From Anseranas semipalmata (lineage: Eukaryota; Chordata; Aves; Anseriformes; Anseranatidae): 64,000 bases of DNA. Position numbers and translations under genes: made by a program. The stretch spans positions 121,159-185,158 of the forward strand of contig VXAA01003380.1 in the NCBI GenBank assembly GCA_013399115.1, written 5' to 3'. Positions 25,010 through 37,800 of this stretch are shown here, piece by piece. Below the pieces are notes generated by a model. That model was not told the DNA's origin and searched no databases. It saw only the letters and a program-made list of their open reading frames with translations. Each line of letters begins with the position of its first letter. Position 1 is the stretch's first letter.

Positions 25010-27306
25010 TTAGCATCACCATCAGTATGAGGAATGTCATCTCATTGGACATTCCATGGAAGATTTTTTAACATCTAATTAGCAAGGCAATAAATTCACA
25101 TCCTAAGGCTAATAAAGAAGTAGTTGCTCAAAACCAAAGATATTTAAGCATATCACACTAGAAGCATAATTTGCATCTGTTCTGATCAATAGACAAGGAT
25201 ACCATGTACAGAATAGGTGAAAATACCACTGAGGAAAAAAAGAGATGAGGATCTTCCTGAAGCTTCTGCAGGATATTAGGTGATTACAGTATCATTTGTC
25301 TATAATTTAGAAAATGAACTACGTGCTATAATAAAAAAATAGAATGTGAATATTAAAACGTGGATGTAAACACAGTTTTTCTGTACAAAATGCAAGGGCA
25401 AAAAGTCTGTTAAAAAATAAACTGCTTCTTTCTTTGGAAACAACTGTACAACAGAATTAGTACCCAAGTATCGAATGGTTTGCCAAGATCTTATTTCCCT
25501 GAAAGATTTAACATTATTGTGAAGATAAGGTCCTGAAATTACCAAAAAGGAAAAATATTTGATATGCAGCTTTCTATCATCTATTTAATTTATTGTAGCA
25601 AAATAATCTTTTCTAAAAACTTTACTAGCATTAGTTATAAAATTCCAACCAGACAAGTATTGCTTGCTTGTAACAATAAAAAAAAAAAAAACTTTCATTT
25701 TCTTTAATAATTTATTACTACACTTCATCCCCCTGAGAAATATTCTATACAATCTCAAAGGATAACAAAATCTGAATCTTGCCTAAAAGTCAAGAAGAGC
25801 TGGCAATGCTTCAGAATCACCTTTAGCTCAATACTGATTTCTACAGCCAATTAAACAGTGGAATTGATGGACTCTGAGAATGCCATATGCTGCCCTCTGC
25901 TGAAAAGATGATCATTATGACATGAGGTCTTAGGCTGGAAGGGAAAAATAAGTGGAGGATCCTTTGACCTCAGGGACGTGGATAATTCCTTCAGGGAGAA
26001 AGGAAGATTAAATGCTCACCTGGGCAAAGAAAAATTTCACAGAACATATGGTGTATATAGAAGTAATCTTGACAAGAACATAAGTCAGCAAATTGGTTAT
26101 TAGAAATGTAACTATTGGGAATTACATTGATTATATTCAGGAATGTCTTTAAAATAGATACCCGTCAAGTAGTTTAGACCCAAACTGTGACTTAGTTTAA
26201 AGATATTATAATATGAGGAGTGACTTTCAGAGTCAAATATATATTTATTTTTTTTTTACCCTGTCCATACTTCATTCACTGACTGGTGCATATAAATGCA
26301 GAAGCATGTATTTCAAATTCACTGTGTGAAAGTTAGCAATAATGCTGTTGCTAAATAAATAATAAAATGTTTACACTCAGGAATACTTTTCACTCTCACA
26401 GACTTATATCTTAACAAAAATGTGGAGATATGCATTTTTCTAGGGCTTACTGTACCATAGCCCTAACAACAGATACACAAAAAGGGAATAAACATTAAAG
26501 AAATAGGCAGACCGTATGTTATGTCAAATAAAACTAGCTTTATGTTTCAGGGAGCAACAATCAGAGGATGATATAATTGAACTTGTCAGCTTAATAGTGT
26601 AAGTCTGTGGTTTTAACTGAAGGAAAAGCGAAAGATGCTTAAATATGATTATTATAGTAACATTTTATTCAAAGAAGTAAGGGATTCACCCTTCCTTCTA
26701 AGGTAACAAAGTATCCTGCCCTATAGTACCATATAGTAATAACAATAACAACAAAATTAAATTGTATCTCAGAGGCAGTACAATTACATTTTTACTTTTA
26801 TCTACAGAACACCATGGTTCCCTGTACCACCTAGAATAATTTGTAAAATGAAGACTGAAGTACTGTTATAGACCATTTCACAGGATTCTATAAAAACAGT
26901 TGTCCATTTAGCCCAGATTTCCCCTGCTAGACCACCTTGTTATTACGAATGTATACACGAATATCATGTTAACTTTTCTTTGGAATATTGCCATCTTGCT
27001 AGCATCATACATTCTTCTTGATATGGCACTGGATGTATAATATACACCAGAAATTCATGACATGCATGTTGCTCTTTCCCTGGGATGGTTGCCATAGAAG
27101 AATCAGCACAGTGCATTTAGAAGGAAAATAACAGAATGTACAACGGTGAAATTTCTGTTTAAATGATACACTTGATGCCTATTTCCCATAGATGAGAGGT
27201 ATTAACTGGTGTTCACTATCAGCATCATAGTATGTGATTTACCTTCACCCTATCTCTACCCTCATATATCTAACACTATAGAAAGTGTTAGATTTCTATT
27301 AATGTT

Positions 27307-27324
27307 AAAAAAAAAAAAAAAAAA
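27307..27324. repeat. Poly-A run
   Basis: Eighteen A in a row after AATGTT. No retroposed body is recognisable beside it. Confidence 0.8.
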
Positions 27325-28334
27325 GTTGTGATTTTCTGTTAGGTTTTGATAATTCATAAATGTAGTTTAATTTTCATGCACATTAATTTAAGATGATTCT
27401 GTAACAATCAAGGGAAAAATGTTGACAGATTACCAGCAGCTGTGTTTGGAATACTGTCATCTTTGATCATCCTTATTTATACAGACCTGGTCAGACAAAA
27501 TATTAATATATGTAATTAGGAGCTTTTACTTATATTATCAAAGGATGGTACTTCTATATTAACCCAGAAAACAAGCTATTATTGTTAAACAAGTTAATTG
27601 TAAAGAACAGTGCATATAAATGTGAGCTTGATGGGGATGAACATCATCATAAATCATGCAACAGCAGGAACTACATAAAATATTCTGGATATTACCGTGT
27701 TACCCATAACTATAAATATCTCAGTAGAGAGACAGAAATTAAAATAGGGGAAAGAAGATGGGTCTAAGCCATTTTTTGTGCCCTATATCTGATGGCTTCT
27801 ACACAAATTCCAGTATTCATTAGAATAACCACGACTGCTTTCATTTATATACTGCTTCTCAGAAGCTAGGTGAACCAGAGAATAACTAAGGAGCCCCAGT
27901 CTGCTTCAGCTCTGCAGAGGTATAGGAAACGGGACTGGCACTTGGTCATTCCAGAAAACTGCATACTAGGTGAGCTTTTTTTAATCAAAGAACTAGAATG
28001 GGATTATCTATACATGATTTTCTATAGTTAAAATTATCAGTTTGGGCACACATTGGGAACAGCATTTGCTCAAAATACATACAAAAATAAATTCTAGCGA
28101 AGTTCAAGTAGCAGCATCTATTGTCATTCATCTTCATTTTTGTATAGATACATACTATATAGATAGCCTACCCTTCTACTGTGAATATATACTATCACAG
28201 AACTAGCGAGCTGTACAAATAAAGGTTGTAAGATAAAAGCAGGCTTCCCTAATGGAAATCCAAAGCCCAGTGATGATGATGATGATTATTTTAATTGAAG
28301 GAAAGGTACATTACAGTCAGCTTAAACCAGTTTG

Positions 28335-30530
28335 CTCTGAAAGGAAGAAGCAAGTTAGAGGAGTGGGCAGCCTGATGAGACACAGCTGTGATACCCAGTG
28401 GTCGGTAGTGTCAGGTGGAAGTAGGAAGCACCAAGTGGTTGCCTGGCTTCCAGATGCAGGAGGGCAGTGACCAGCCCAGCCCAGTGCCAGGAAGGAGCCA
28501 CTGCTGATGGACTAAGAGACTCTCGGTGACTCAGAGAAGAGCAGGAAAAAGTGCCAAAAGGTAAATGTCTGCAGTTCTGAAGGAAATTAAATACCAGAAG
28601 CTCCACAGCAGCATTCTCTGAGATGGTTTCAATACCAACTATCGGCACAAGCAGAGAGGATGTCTCCATGCATGGCTGAATAAATGACATAAAGAAGAAG
28701 GATATATTAAGAACAAGAGACAGAAAGAACCTGTACGACAGAACTAAAGTCAAAACGGACCAAGGCTACTTGCACTTCAAAAACTTTAAAGCTCATACTC
28801 TGAAATTGAAGAGTAAAATTCAAATAAAAAAAGTGAAGAAGAATAATCACAATAAAGAAACTACGAAAGAACACGAAAGTGAAACAACATATATGTTTCT
28901 ACATAAATGTTGGAAGTCATAACAGAAGGAAGAACACATATCAGTGAATACTACCTCCAAATTACATATGAAAGACCAGCTGTGTTGGTGGAGCTCTCTT
29001 GCTAAAAGCTGAAGAAGTTTCAGAGTCAAATCAGATAAACAGGTTATGTGAATCAGCAATCGACATGTGGGCTGAAAACGCAAAAGCAGAAAACAATAAT
29101 GGGAACACTTCATCTACTCTCCAGAAGACAACTGGATGTCACACTGGTGCATGATTATAACACTTAATTTTTAGCTCCTATAAATGATTAGAGCATCTGG
29201 TGGCAAAACCTACAAAAGGAGAAGCAGTTCTTGCCCTGACTATGAACAGTGGAAACAATGTGGTTCACAGTATTACTTTCCAGGATCTGCTCAATGACAG
29301 CAATCATCATATATTTAGATTCAACAGCCTTGCAAAAACAAATGAAAAAAAAAAAAAAGTTACTCTGATGCCTGACGTCAAACCAGGAAACTATATAAAA
29401 ATTAGGTTTATGAAAAAGAAATTAAAGGAGACATCAAAAAGGGTAGAATACATGCGGTCACTAAGGAGACCGTTTAGAGGCCTTGAATAAGTGTCAGAGC
29501 AAATGCATAGCACTATCCAAAGGACCAAAAAGACGAAGAAATCAGCATAGTCACACACAGCCACAGCATAGTCAGGAAGACCGACTGAACATAGCAAATT
29601 ATCTTTCAGGAAAATAAGTTTTATATTCAAATGAGTAAAATAAAAAAGATAGCAAATTCTGATAATTTGTGCAAAAATGCAGTGAGGAAGGCCAAAAGTT
29701 CAAAGGGTAACTTGCAAAAGGCAGAAAATCTAATAATAAATGCCTTTTCAACTAGATGAGGAGCACGGAGCCTAACAAAGAGTTTGTAGGCATTAAGTTA
29801 TAAAAGGAACACTCAAAGAAGATAGCAAAAAAATAAAGTTTTAAATCTGTAACCACTGTGGAAGAGCTTGAACAGTTTTACACACAAAATTTTGCTTTAC
29901 ATTGAACACTTTAAAGGGTCTATCTCAAACTCAAAGTTTCTGAAAATTCTCAAAGTTCTGGAAGAAGTTCTGGAACAAAACAAGCAAACAAACAAACAAA
30001 CACGAAGAAAAAACAAACTATCGAAGCGGAAAGCAAGAAATTTCCTGCCTAGTAACTAATATTTGCCAAAAGTTTGTAAATGATTCAAGAATAACACAAC
30101 TAAATGTATTACAAAACCTCTAACTCAGAACCGCTTTGGCACTAGAGGACTGAAAAGTAGCTAACGTGACATCGATTTTTGCAAGGGATTCCACAGTAGC
30201 CCAGTGGAGAACCAGGCAAGCAAGAACAATGTCCATGCCAAATCAGGTGCTAGTATTCTAAAAGTAGAACCAGTGGACAAACGAATAACTCTGACATACT
30301 AGAGAAGAACCCTTTGTTACGGAAACTTGTGCCTTACAAATCTATTAACTTTTTCTAAAGGAATAAATGTGTGCATATACCAGAGAGTTTTTTTCTGAAT
30401 TTCCAGTCTGCACTAACAAGGTCGTTTATCAGAAATGCTTAAAAAAATTAAATCGCATGGCAATTGCATGGCAGGGAAATACCTGTACAAACTAATAGTG
30501 AGTAACAGGTAGAAGGCAAAGGTAACATGG
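28335..30530 (+). mobile_element. Ancient CR1/L3-type LINE, 5' part (ORF1 esterase, endonuclease, start of RT)
   Basis: Heavily decayed but readable in order. ORF1: GSLMRH at about 28363-28383 and VVAWLPDAG shortly after match block I of the SGNH esterase that CR1 elements carry, with the aspartate of the GDS lost. HAWLNK, a stop, then HKEEGYI (about 28669-28710) match its C-terminal part. ORF2 endonuclease C-terminus: KPTKGEAVLALTMN (about 29206-29247) and NDSNHHIFRF near 29293-29322, where NSDH is expected. Linker: AKTNEKKKKVTLMPD. RT start: after about 30140 the bases read GTAGCTAACGTGACATCGAT and CTTACAAATCTATTAAC, matching the RT N-terminal region of reptilian CR1. The body stops at the LTR at 30531 and resumes after it. 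The 5' limit is uncertain by some hundreds of bases. Confidence 0.72.
29980..30001. repeat. (CAAA)n microsatellite inside the old LINE
   Basis: Five CAAA-type units followed by CACG. Confidence 0.85.
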
Positions 30531-31236
30531 TAGGTTAACCCTGGCTAACAGCTGAAATCCCACCCAGATGCTCACTCACTCTCCCTCTTCAGAATGACAG
30601 GACAAAAACAGGAAGAAAACCCAGGAATGAGAAAGCTTGGGGGTCAAGATAAAACAGGGAGATTGTTTACTAATTATTGTTGCAGGTAAAACAGACTTGA
30701 CTTATGGAAAATTAACTTAATCTATTGCCTGTTAAAACAAAAATGTAATTACTAATTCAGGTATGGGAAACATACACATTACAGCACATTTCCTTCCCAT
30801 TTTCCTAGGCTGGACTTCACGCCTTCACTCCAGACTCCTCTATCTCCCTGAGTGGTGCAAGGGAGGATGGGGCAGGTTATGGTCAGTTCACAGTCATTTC
30901 TTTTGACCACTACTTCCCACTCACACTTTTCTTCTGCTCCAGTGTGAGCTTTTCATGGGCTGCAGTTCCTGTCGGGAAAATAAGCTCTGGCATGGGTCCT
31001 CCAAGGGCTGTGGGGAATATATGCTCCAGTGCCTGGATTACCTCCTTCTCCTCTTCCTTCTCTGACCTTGGTGTTCCCTCCGTTGTTTCTCACTCTTCTT
31101 GCTCCCTCTTTCTCTCTCCATCTGGTATTTTCTGCCCTTTCTTAAATATGTTCTCACAGAGGCACCATCAGCTTGGCTGATGGGTTCAGCTTCGGCCAGC
31201 AGTAGGTCCATTTTGGACCCAACTGGAACCAGCTGT
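30531..31236. mobile_element. Decayed avian endogenous-retrovirus-type LTR, inserted in the old LINE
   Basis: The text matches a widespread avian LTR: AACCCTGGCTAACAGCTGAA, an AAAACAGGAAG block, GGAGATTGTTTACTAATTA, and GGTTATGGTCAGTTCA. Three degenerate units of the type GCTCCAGTGTGAGC...GGGCTGCAG follow at about 30935-31045. It ends with TTAAATATGTTCTCACAGAG and CAGCAGTAGGTCCATTTTGG. The far end seems cut about 100 bases short of a full LTR. No gag, pol or env reading frame adjoins it, so it is a solo LTR or remnant. A possible five-base target duplication, GTAGG, lies at 30530-30534 and 31237-31241. The orientation of the LTR was not decided. Identification rests on remembered appearance. 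Confidence 0.6.
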
Positions 31237-32190
31237 GTAGGAATACATTGTCAGTTTTCACTGTGAAAACCCCAGAGTCCCACTGGGATTGTGTATTTTG
31301 ACCCATGCTGTTCAACAGGCTCATAAATGATCTGAAAGAAGGGTGGAAGACACAAAGTTTGCTCACTTTGATAGTAAAGGCAATGATGTTGTTTCAAATG
31401 TCATGGTGTAACCACATAACTAAGAGGCAGATGAAATTCAGCAAAGACAAATATAAATTGATAATCCAAAGGAAAAATAACTCTGGCTTTACATACACAT
31501 TGATAGACTCTGAAGTATTCTAACTCAACAGTAAGACCTTGGAGTTATAACAGGTCACTCCCTGGAAATATCAGGAACATGCTTAACAAAAGTCTAAAAA
31601 AGAAAAGAGAAAATTGCAAATTACTATGAGGAATGCAAAAAAGATAATGCCGCAGACTAAATTAATAGCATGCTCCAGTCTGAATACTATGCATAATTCT
31701 GGTGGTCCTTCCTACCTCAGAAAGAATACAGTGTAAGTGGAAAAGATACAGAAAAGGACAGATAATGGATGAAAGTTGACACAATTTCTGTATAAAGTGT
31801 CCAGGATTCTTTAGCCTGGAAAAGAGAAGGGGACATACAGAAGTCCATATATTAGAAGCAGCATTAAGAACATGAACAGGAAAGTATTTTTTACTGCCTC
31901 TTCCAACAAAAGCAGTAGGAAACAATATGGTAAAATATCTAACAGGAGATTTGAATCAAACAAAAAGAAGATAATTCTTCAGACGTGTCATTAAATTATA
32001 CCTTTGGCCACAGAACCATGGTTGCTAAAATTAACTCAAAAAATAATCAGAAAAAAATCATAGGAAAACAAAAATCTACCAAGGGTTATTAAAACAAAGA
32101 TCCCTAATAAAAAATCACCCTAATTCAGGAGATCTCTGAGCTCCAAATCACATAAGACTTGAAGAGTATTCTGGGGAAGTATCATTCCCA
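31237..32190 (+). mobile_element. Ancient CR1/L3-type LINE, 3' part (RT core to 3' end), continuing 28335-30530
   Basis: Right after the LTR the bases read TGTCAGTTTTCACTGTG and then a decayed 'GVPQGSVLGP' block. LFNRLINDL follows at about 31305-31331. KFSKDKYKLI (about 31437-31466) matches the 'KFNKDKCKVLHLG' block. CATAATTCTGGTGGTCCTTC and GTGGAAAAGATACAGAAAAG (about 31690-31755) match the 'QFWAP...LEKVQKR' block. Later blocks resemble the 3' end of reptilian CR1: TTTAGCCTGGAAAAGAGAAG, AGTATTTTTTACTGCCTC and CAGGAGATCTCTGAGCTCC. Many stops and frameshifts make it long dead. Together with the 5' part it gives about 3.1 kb of one element. Confidence 0.75.
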
Positions 32191-33709
32191 GATCAAAACA
32201 TGTGCAAGATCAAATATTTATATCTTGAATATGGAACTTTGATTTGGTTGCTTAAACATGGCTGCAAAGTGACATTTTAGATGCCCAAGGTATCTGAGAC
32301 CTGAGGCTGACAAACACTAGAGGACACTAGAGGAAATCTGAGCCCTTCTGGAGTAGCAGTTAGAGACTACATTAGATGTGGTAGGGCATTTCAAATAGCA
32401 CTAGACACCAATATTTTGGTTATAAAATCCTACCTTTTATCTTGGAAGAGACAGCTCAGGTCTATAGAAGGCCAAACATCAGTCATATCCATTTCCATTT
32501 ATATGACCGTGGTAGCCAATAAGAATCCTTACTTTGAATGTCAGATGTGTATTGGTGCCATAGTCAATCAAAGAACCTCAGATAATTATTGTTTAATGTT
32601 AAAATCCTGTCTACCAGCAAACTATACCTGCTGATTTTTTATAGTGATTACATCCAAATTGTTGAATATCCTCTCTCATATTGAATTATCCAAATCTGTT
32701 GTGTATGGCTTTATTTATTTTTAAAGACCTATTAGCGTTTAATACTTTTCTGAGTTTATGTTTAGAACAGAGTACTAGTTACTTGCCACAAATGAACATT
32801 CAGATGTCACAGTTACATCGACAAATTAATAGAACACTAGTGGGATTGCATACCAAACATTCAAAACAGATTTACATCCCCCAATCCAAAAGTAATTCAA
32901 CCTCTCTGTACATTTGAATAAAAACACTGTGGTACTTTATGGTACTCTATGAACATCCACTATTCTTTCTCTGGTAACTCCAGATTCACTCAGTGCTCAG
33001 GACAAATCTGTTCTGACAGGAAATCATGATTGTAAGTAGAATTTTTATTTCATTTGGTGCAGCACCTGGAAATTGTGTAACAAACAACTGTACAATTGAA
33101 AAGAAGGTATCATGATCAAAATAGGTGATAGCTTCCCTGTAAAACTTGGATTGTATTGTCCTGTGGCATGCCTTAATACCATTGATAGAGCACTTAAACC
33201 ACACTTTTCTGAGGCATTATTAATTGTGCCCCCACATATACTGTCCCAGCTTATTTCATAAAATATCTTTTGCAGGAATTCTGATAACATAGCTGCAAAT
33301 GTAATCCACAGAAGCCCCACTTTCAACATATGGAAGTTAATAAGAAACATATGATGTTAAGTACTCTGAAAAACTAGGTTCTAAGGTTTTTTCAATATGC
33401 ATATCCTGAATTAGAGGATACCTAATGACTTTGTGTCTCTATTTGCCAGCATTTTATAGGAGTAACACCAGTCCCTTTACTTCCCTCATTTCTCTAGAAG
33501 ACTATAAAAAATAAAATAATTAATATTATGAAGGTTAAGATGTTACAATAGTGAGTGGCATGAAAATATTGTAATAATTTAGTCTTCAGTGCAAAAAGGG
33601 GCAACACAGAAAGCATAAGGTTACATATCAAACAACAGGCTAACAAAGTTGAAATACAGTTTTAACTCAGACCTGTATTTAATATATACATATTTAATCT
33701 AAGTTGCAC
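32191..33709. other. AT-rich non-coding stretch, no gene seen
   Basis: No exon, RNA gene or recent repeat is recognisable. Confidence 0.5.
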
Positions 33710-34880
33710 AGATTATGGTCTGGGAAGAAGCACTGGAATTTGCTTGACTGTCAGGGAATGAAGATATCCAGGCAGTCTGGACAAGTTAAAATGTAGTGGA
33801 TGGATAGGAAAACAAGTTTGGAAAGATCATTCTAATAGGCAAAGGATGTAGAAAAAACTTGGAGCAGCTCGGAAAACACTGGTAAAGGGAACAAGAGAAG
33901 GATTGAGATGGACACTCATCCTATTATAGTATCCATACTAGATCAAAAAGCCTCTGACACATAGAGGGTAGGGAAGGAAATTTGCTGAGAAGTCAGAAAA
34001 AGGTGATACCTGACATGACTGCAAAAAAGACTGGGAACTGGGAAAGGTCTTTAGAGTAAGAACTGGAGGAAGGCTGGAACTGTGTGTGCATGCATGAAGA
34101 GACTAGGACCATAAGTCATGATGAGAAATAGGCCATAATGGGAAGCTACAGGATTGAGTGGGAGATATAAAATGCTTGGATGACACTGGGACAAGGAACC
34201 ATGGCCAAGGTGAACTGGGTGGAACAGGAGATGCCAGGAAAACTAAGACTGGAGCCAGACAGAAAAGTCCATGCCACAGTGATATACTTTCCTTTGAAGC
34301 CTGAAATCAAAACCAAGGTTCTCAATAGTTTTAATCCTCTGTATGTTCCTCTCTCACATTCATCTGTGCAGTGGATGCATAAGCAAATGAAAATCTTAAC
34401 CCTCTCATGTCTGTTCCAGTTTCTCAGCCTAAAACCAACTCTCCAAAAAAGTCTTTTACCAAAGTACTTTCAATTTCATCCTCCAATTTCCAGTCAGTTT
34501 TTTTTTTCCTCTCTCTCTCTTCAGTCCCAGTCTCAGCAGACTCTTTTTTATCAACCTCAGGCCTACCCAAGAACCAGCCACTGGGCTGGGGCAAGCAATG
34601 GCCTGACTGAAGGGAACTACGTTGCAGCTCACAATTCCAGTGCCCCGTTGCTATTCTAGCTCAGAACTGCACCAAGCAGGAATTTTATTCTGAGCCTGGA
34701 GCACGTTCAGAAGCTCTGCAGGAATGGCACGGTGCCAGCAGCAATGAGACAACAGCATGTGGGGGTGATGCACAAGCTCTTGTTAGATGTATGAGATGCA
34801 AGGGCAAGAAGTATATTCAGTTGCTGTCTGTTAACTTTATGAACTACAAGAGGATCAAGCATGCTTAGTGATGACAGAGT
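33710..34880. repeat. Old interspersed repeat of unresolved class
   Basis: A G/A-rich part (GGGAACTGGGAAAGGTC, ACTGGAGGAAGGCTGGAACT) is followed by TTTGAAGCCTGAAATCAAAA. A C/T-rich part comes next, then CAGCTCACAATTCCAGTGCC and GGAATGGCACGGTGCCAGCA. This order resembles an old repeat I associate with turtle, crocodile and bird genomes. I cannot tell whether it is an LTR or a DNA transposon. The open frame at 34180-34659 has no recognisable domain and is read here as part of the repeat. Confidence 0.4.
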
Positions 34881-37800
34881 ATTAACAATTAAGTTCTAGG
34901 AAGTCACTACTGGCTATATTTACACTGAGCACACAAACCACAGTTTTTTAAAAGCTAAAATTGTTGAAGGAGGAAAATGGGGAACATGGGGAATGAAGTC
35001 ACATTCATGATGTAGAAGCTAGTCCCACATCAAAGCACAAGGGCAATAAGGTATTTAAACAGAAAATAGTTTCAACCTTTTTTTTCTTTTCTTTTTCTCC
35101 ATTCTCTGGAATGACTGGGATTTTTTAGTTGTAATTGCAATAACAAGCTAGCTGAGGCAGACATCAGCATGTAAAACTTTGCTTCAAATTCTCAAACTTA
35201 GGAAAGTTGTAAACAACTGAAAATAGGCCCTTAACACTATTGGCTCTATATCCATACCTGTCACATCCTTCCTTGGGAAATACTGTTCCTTTGCAAAGAC
35301 CTAACTGTTTGTTGTTGGCACGTGATACTGTCCTTTAGAAAGGTAACATTTTTTCTACAGCATACACAATAACTTTATCTTAAACATCATCCGTTTTCTA
35401 ACTTCACTTCACTGCCTGTCTGTGCTACTAGCATAAGCTACAAGGAAAATTCTCCAAAATGGCACTCTTGTACTTCAAAAGAAGTTTAGAAGTCATGAAA
35501 TCATAGTTTAAAAATTATAGCCTTACCTTTTTAAAAATGCTTAAATATTTATCGTTCACCCAGGGGAAGAACACAAATGTTAAAAAAAAAAATCAAGAAA
35601 TAGGGAATTCTATATTTTTAATAGTTATCAGAAAAACTGAAAAAAAAAAAAAAAACACTTTCATCAGAATTGTCTCCATGGCTAAGATACTCCAAAGAGA
35701 GGTGAGACTTCCTAGGTCAAAGTGATTCTTTGCTCTAGTTAAGATAACGAATAAAAACATGATATTTGCTGGTAAGTTTCCTAACCTGGAGTTTCAAGAT
35801 ATTCTGAACTACACTGCTGAATTCATGGATCTGCTCATCTTTACATGAAACACTTAGATATTCACACAGACAGCAAAATCACTCTCTGTCCATGTGGTAA
35901 AAATATTCTGATACTTTTAGGCAGTAGGAAAGGTAAGTTTGTCCTGAGGTAAAGGAATAAAGTTCTCCCACAATCGGGCTGCATGCTCTAACCACTGAAG
36001 TCTCACACAGAATGGATATGGCAACACAACTATCATTTACATTGTCAGACCAGTCCTTCTTCCTCAGTTTGTCTATTTTTCCATAAGGCTGCTGTCTGGA
36101 TAAGCTAAACCCAAACTGTGATTCATTTAAGTAAGCCAAAAGCAGAGAACCAAGACTGCATTTAAGAAAATCAGAAATGCAATCTGGATTCTCTGTTTTT
36201 TGAAAAGAAAAGTTTTCCCAGAACTAATGGCCTAAAAAGGACTTGGGACCAAGTAACAATAAAACAATGCCTTCAACAAGAGTTATTGTAAGGCTGATTT
36301 AGTGTCACCAGAGGTGACAACAGAGCTGTAAACCGCAAACACCTAAAAGCTTGCAATACAAACTGTCAGGCAAAGGACTCCCTGCAGTTTTATACCATCT
36401 GGTTAGCTCCAAACTTGTATTAATCTCAATCAAGAAAGCATGCGAATGTGGATGTACAAACAGTGGAATCTCAACTAGGAACACAGACACTACTTAGCAT
36501 CAGTTAGTTCAGGATTAAAATAACGCATCCAATTTCTGCAACCACAATTAAAGAAAACAATGGTGGTAAGTAGGTAGGTATTCAGAGTATAACTATCAAC
36601 GGATTCAAAAACATGACCTAAAGTGAGAGAATCAAGATATTTCACCTCCTTAGTATAATGTACAACTAGATTATAGTCCATAAATTTATACATAGGAAGA
36701 TAAATCTCATTTCAGTCTCAAAGACAGAGGCATAACAAGACCCAGGGACTAGAAACAGAGGACAGAAAAACTTAGAATTAACAGCATAATTAACTATGAG
36801 GAGTACCTTATTGAAAGTTGTGGTAGATACTCCCATCCTTGAAGTATGCTTTTTAAAAAGCAAGGTAGAATTTTGTTTTATCTTTAGAAAGATATGACCT
36901 AGTTCAAATGAGAAGAAACTGGAGATAGCCATGAGGTCTCTGTTGTACAGTATGCTAGGCTAGATGATCACAGTACTCCCTTCTGCCTTTTAATCCATTA
37001 AACTGTATACATTTCAATTTCAAGTAAACTGCATCTTCCAATGAGTATTTTTTAATGGAACAGCTTTCCAGTGAGCTGTAGTTATGCCTTGAAGACATAG
37101 CACTGATTTGGGGGAGGCTTGTGAAGAACTTCTGGATAGCACAATATGGTGTTACTCTTTGAAGGGGAACAGCATTCAGTGCTTTCTGAGCCAAAGCTGG
37201 GACCAAGCACAGTATATGTAGAATCTGCTTTGTTTGACATATTAATTTCAAAATGAAGTCTTTGCAGCAACACCCTGAATCAGTTAATGCACTCAGTTCC
37301 ATCATCATTTCATGAATTTGACACTGGTTCAGCACAACCTAATTTTAATTGGTTTTGGTTTACCAGATACTTTCCCTTAAATCACTACAGAAAAGGGAGT
37401 CTAACATTAGCACTGGAGCATGTTTGAAACAGGACTTCTGAATTAGTTTCCTTAAACATGAATTTTCTTTCTGTGCATCAAGCTACTTGGACACCTGAAC
37501 CAGCATAAGACAAATGGATACCATTGGGCAATGCGTATACAATATTTCTTATTGCACCAAGACAAATAGCTAGGGTAGACACAGCCTTCTAAAAAACCCT
37601 GGTTATGGCAATCTAACCAGTCCTTTATTATCCATCTGTGTTAAACCATCACCACATAGTATAAAAAAGAAAATAAAACATTTTTTAAAAATCCACTTCA
37701 CTGTAGGATTTTGAAATTTTGAAGTCACTGATTTTGACAGCAGTAAATTCAACCTAATGTGTTTTCAGTATGGAGCATAGAATGTTACTTATTCATATCT

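Larger units (their letters stand above)
15814..28334. other. Long AT-rich non-coding stretch, possible large intron
   Basis: No exon is supported on either strand. Open frames are all short and look random. It contains several microsatellites (listed). The part at about 20100-20950 is less AT-rich and may be a decayed interspersed repeat, but I could not assign it. Confidence 0.5.

Noticed and set aside
30531..31236. A complete endogenous retrovirus around the LTR
   Set aside because: The flanks are LINE sequence on both sides, and no gag, pol or env frame is present.
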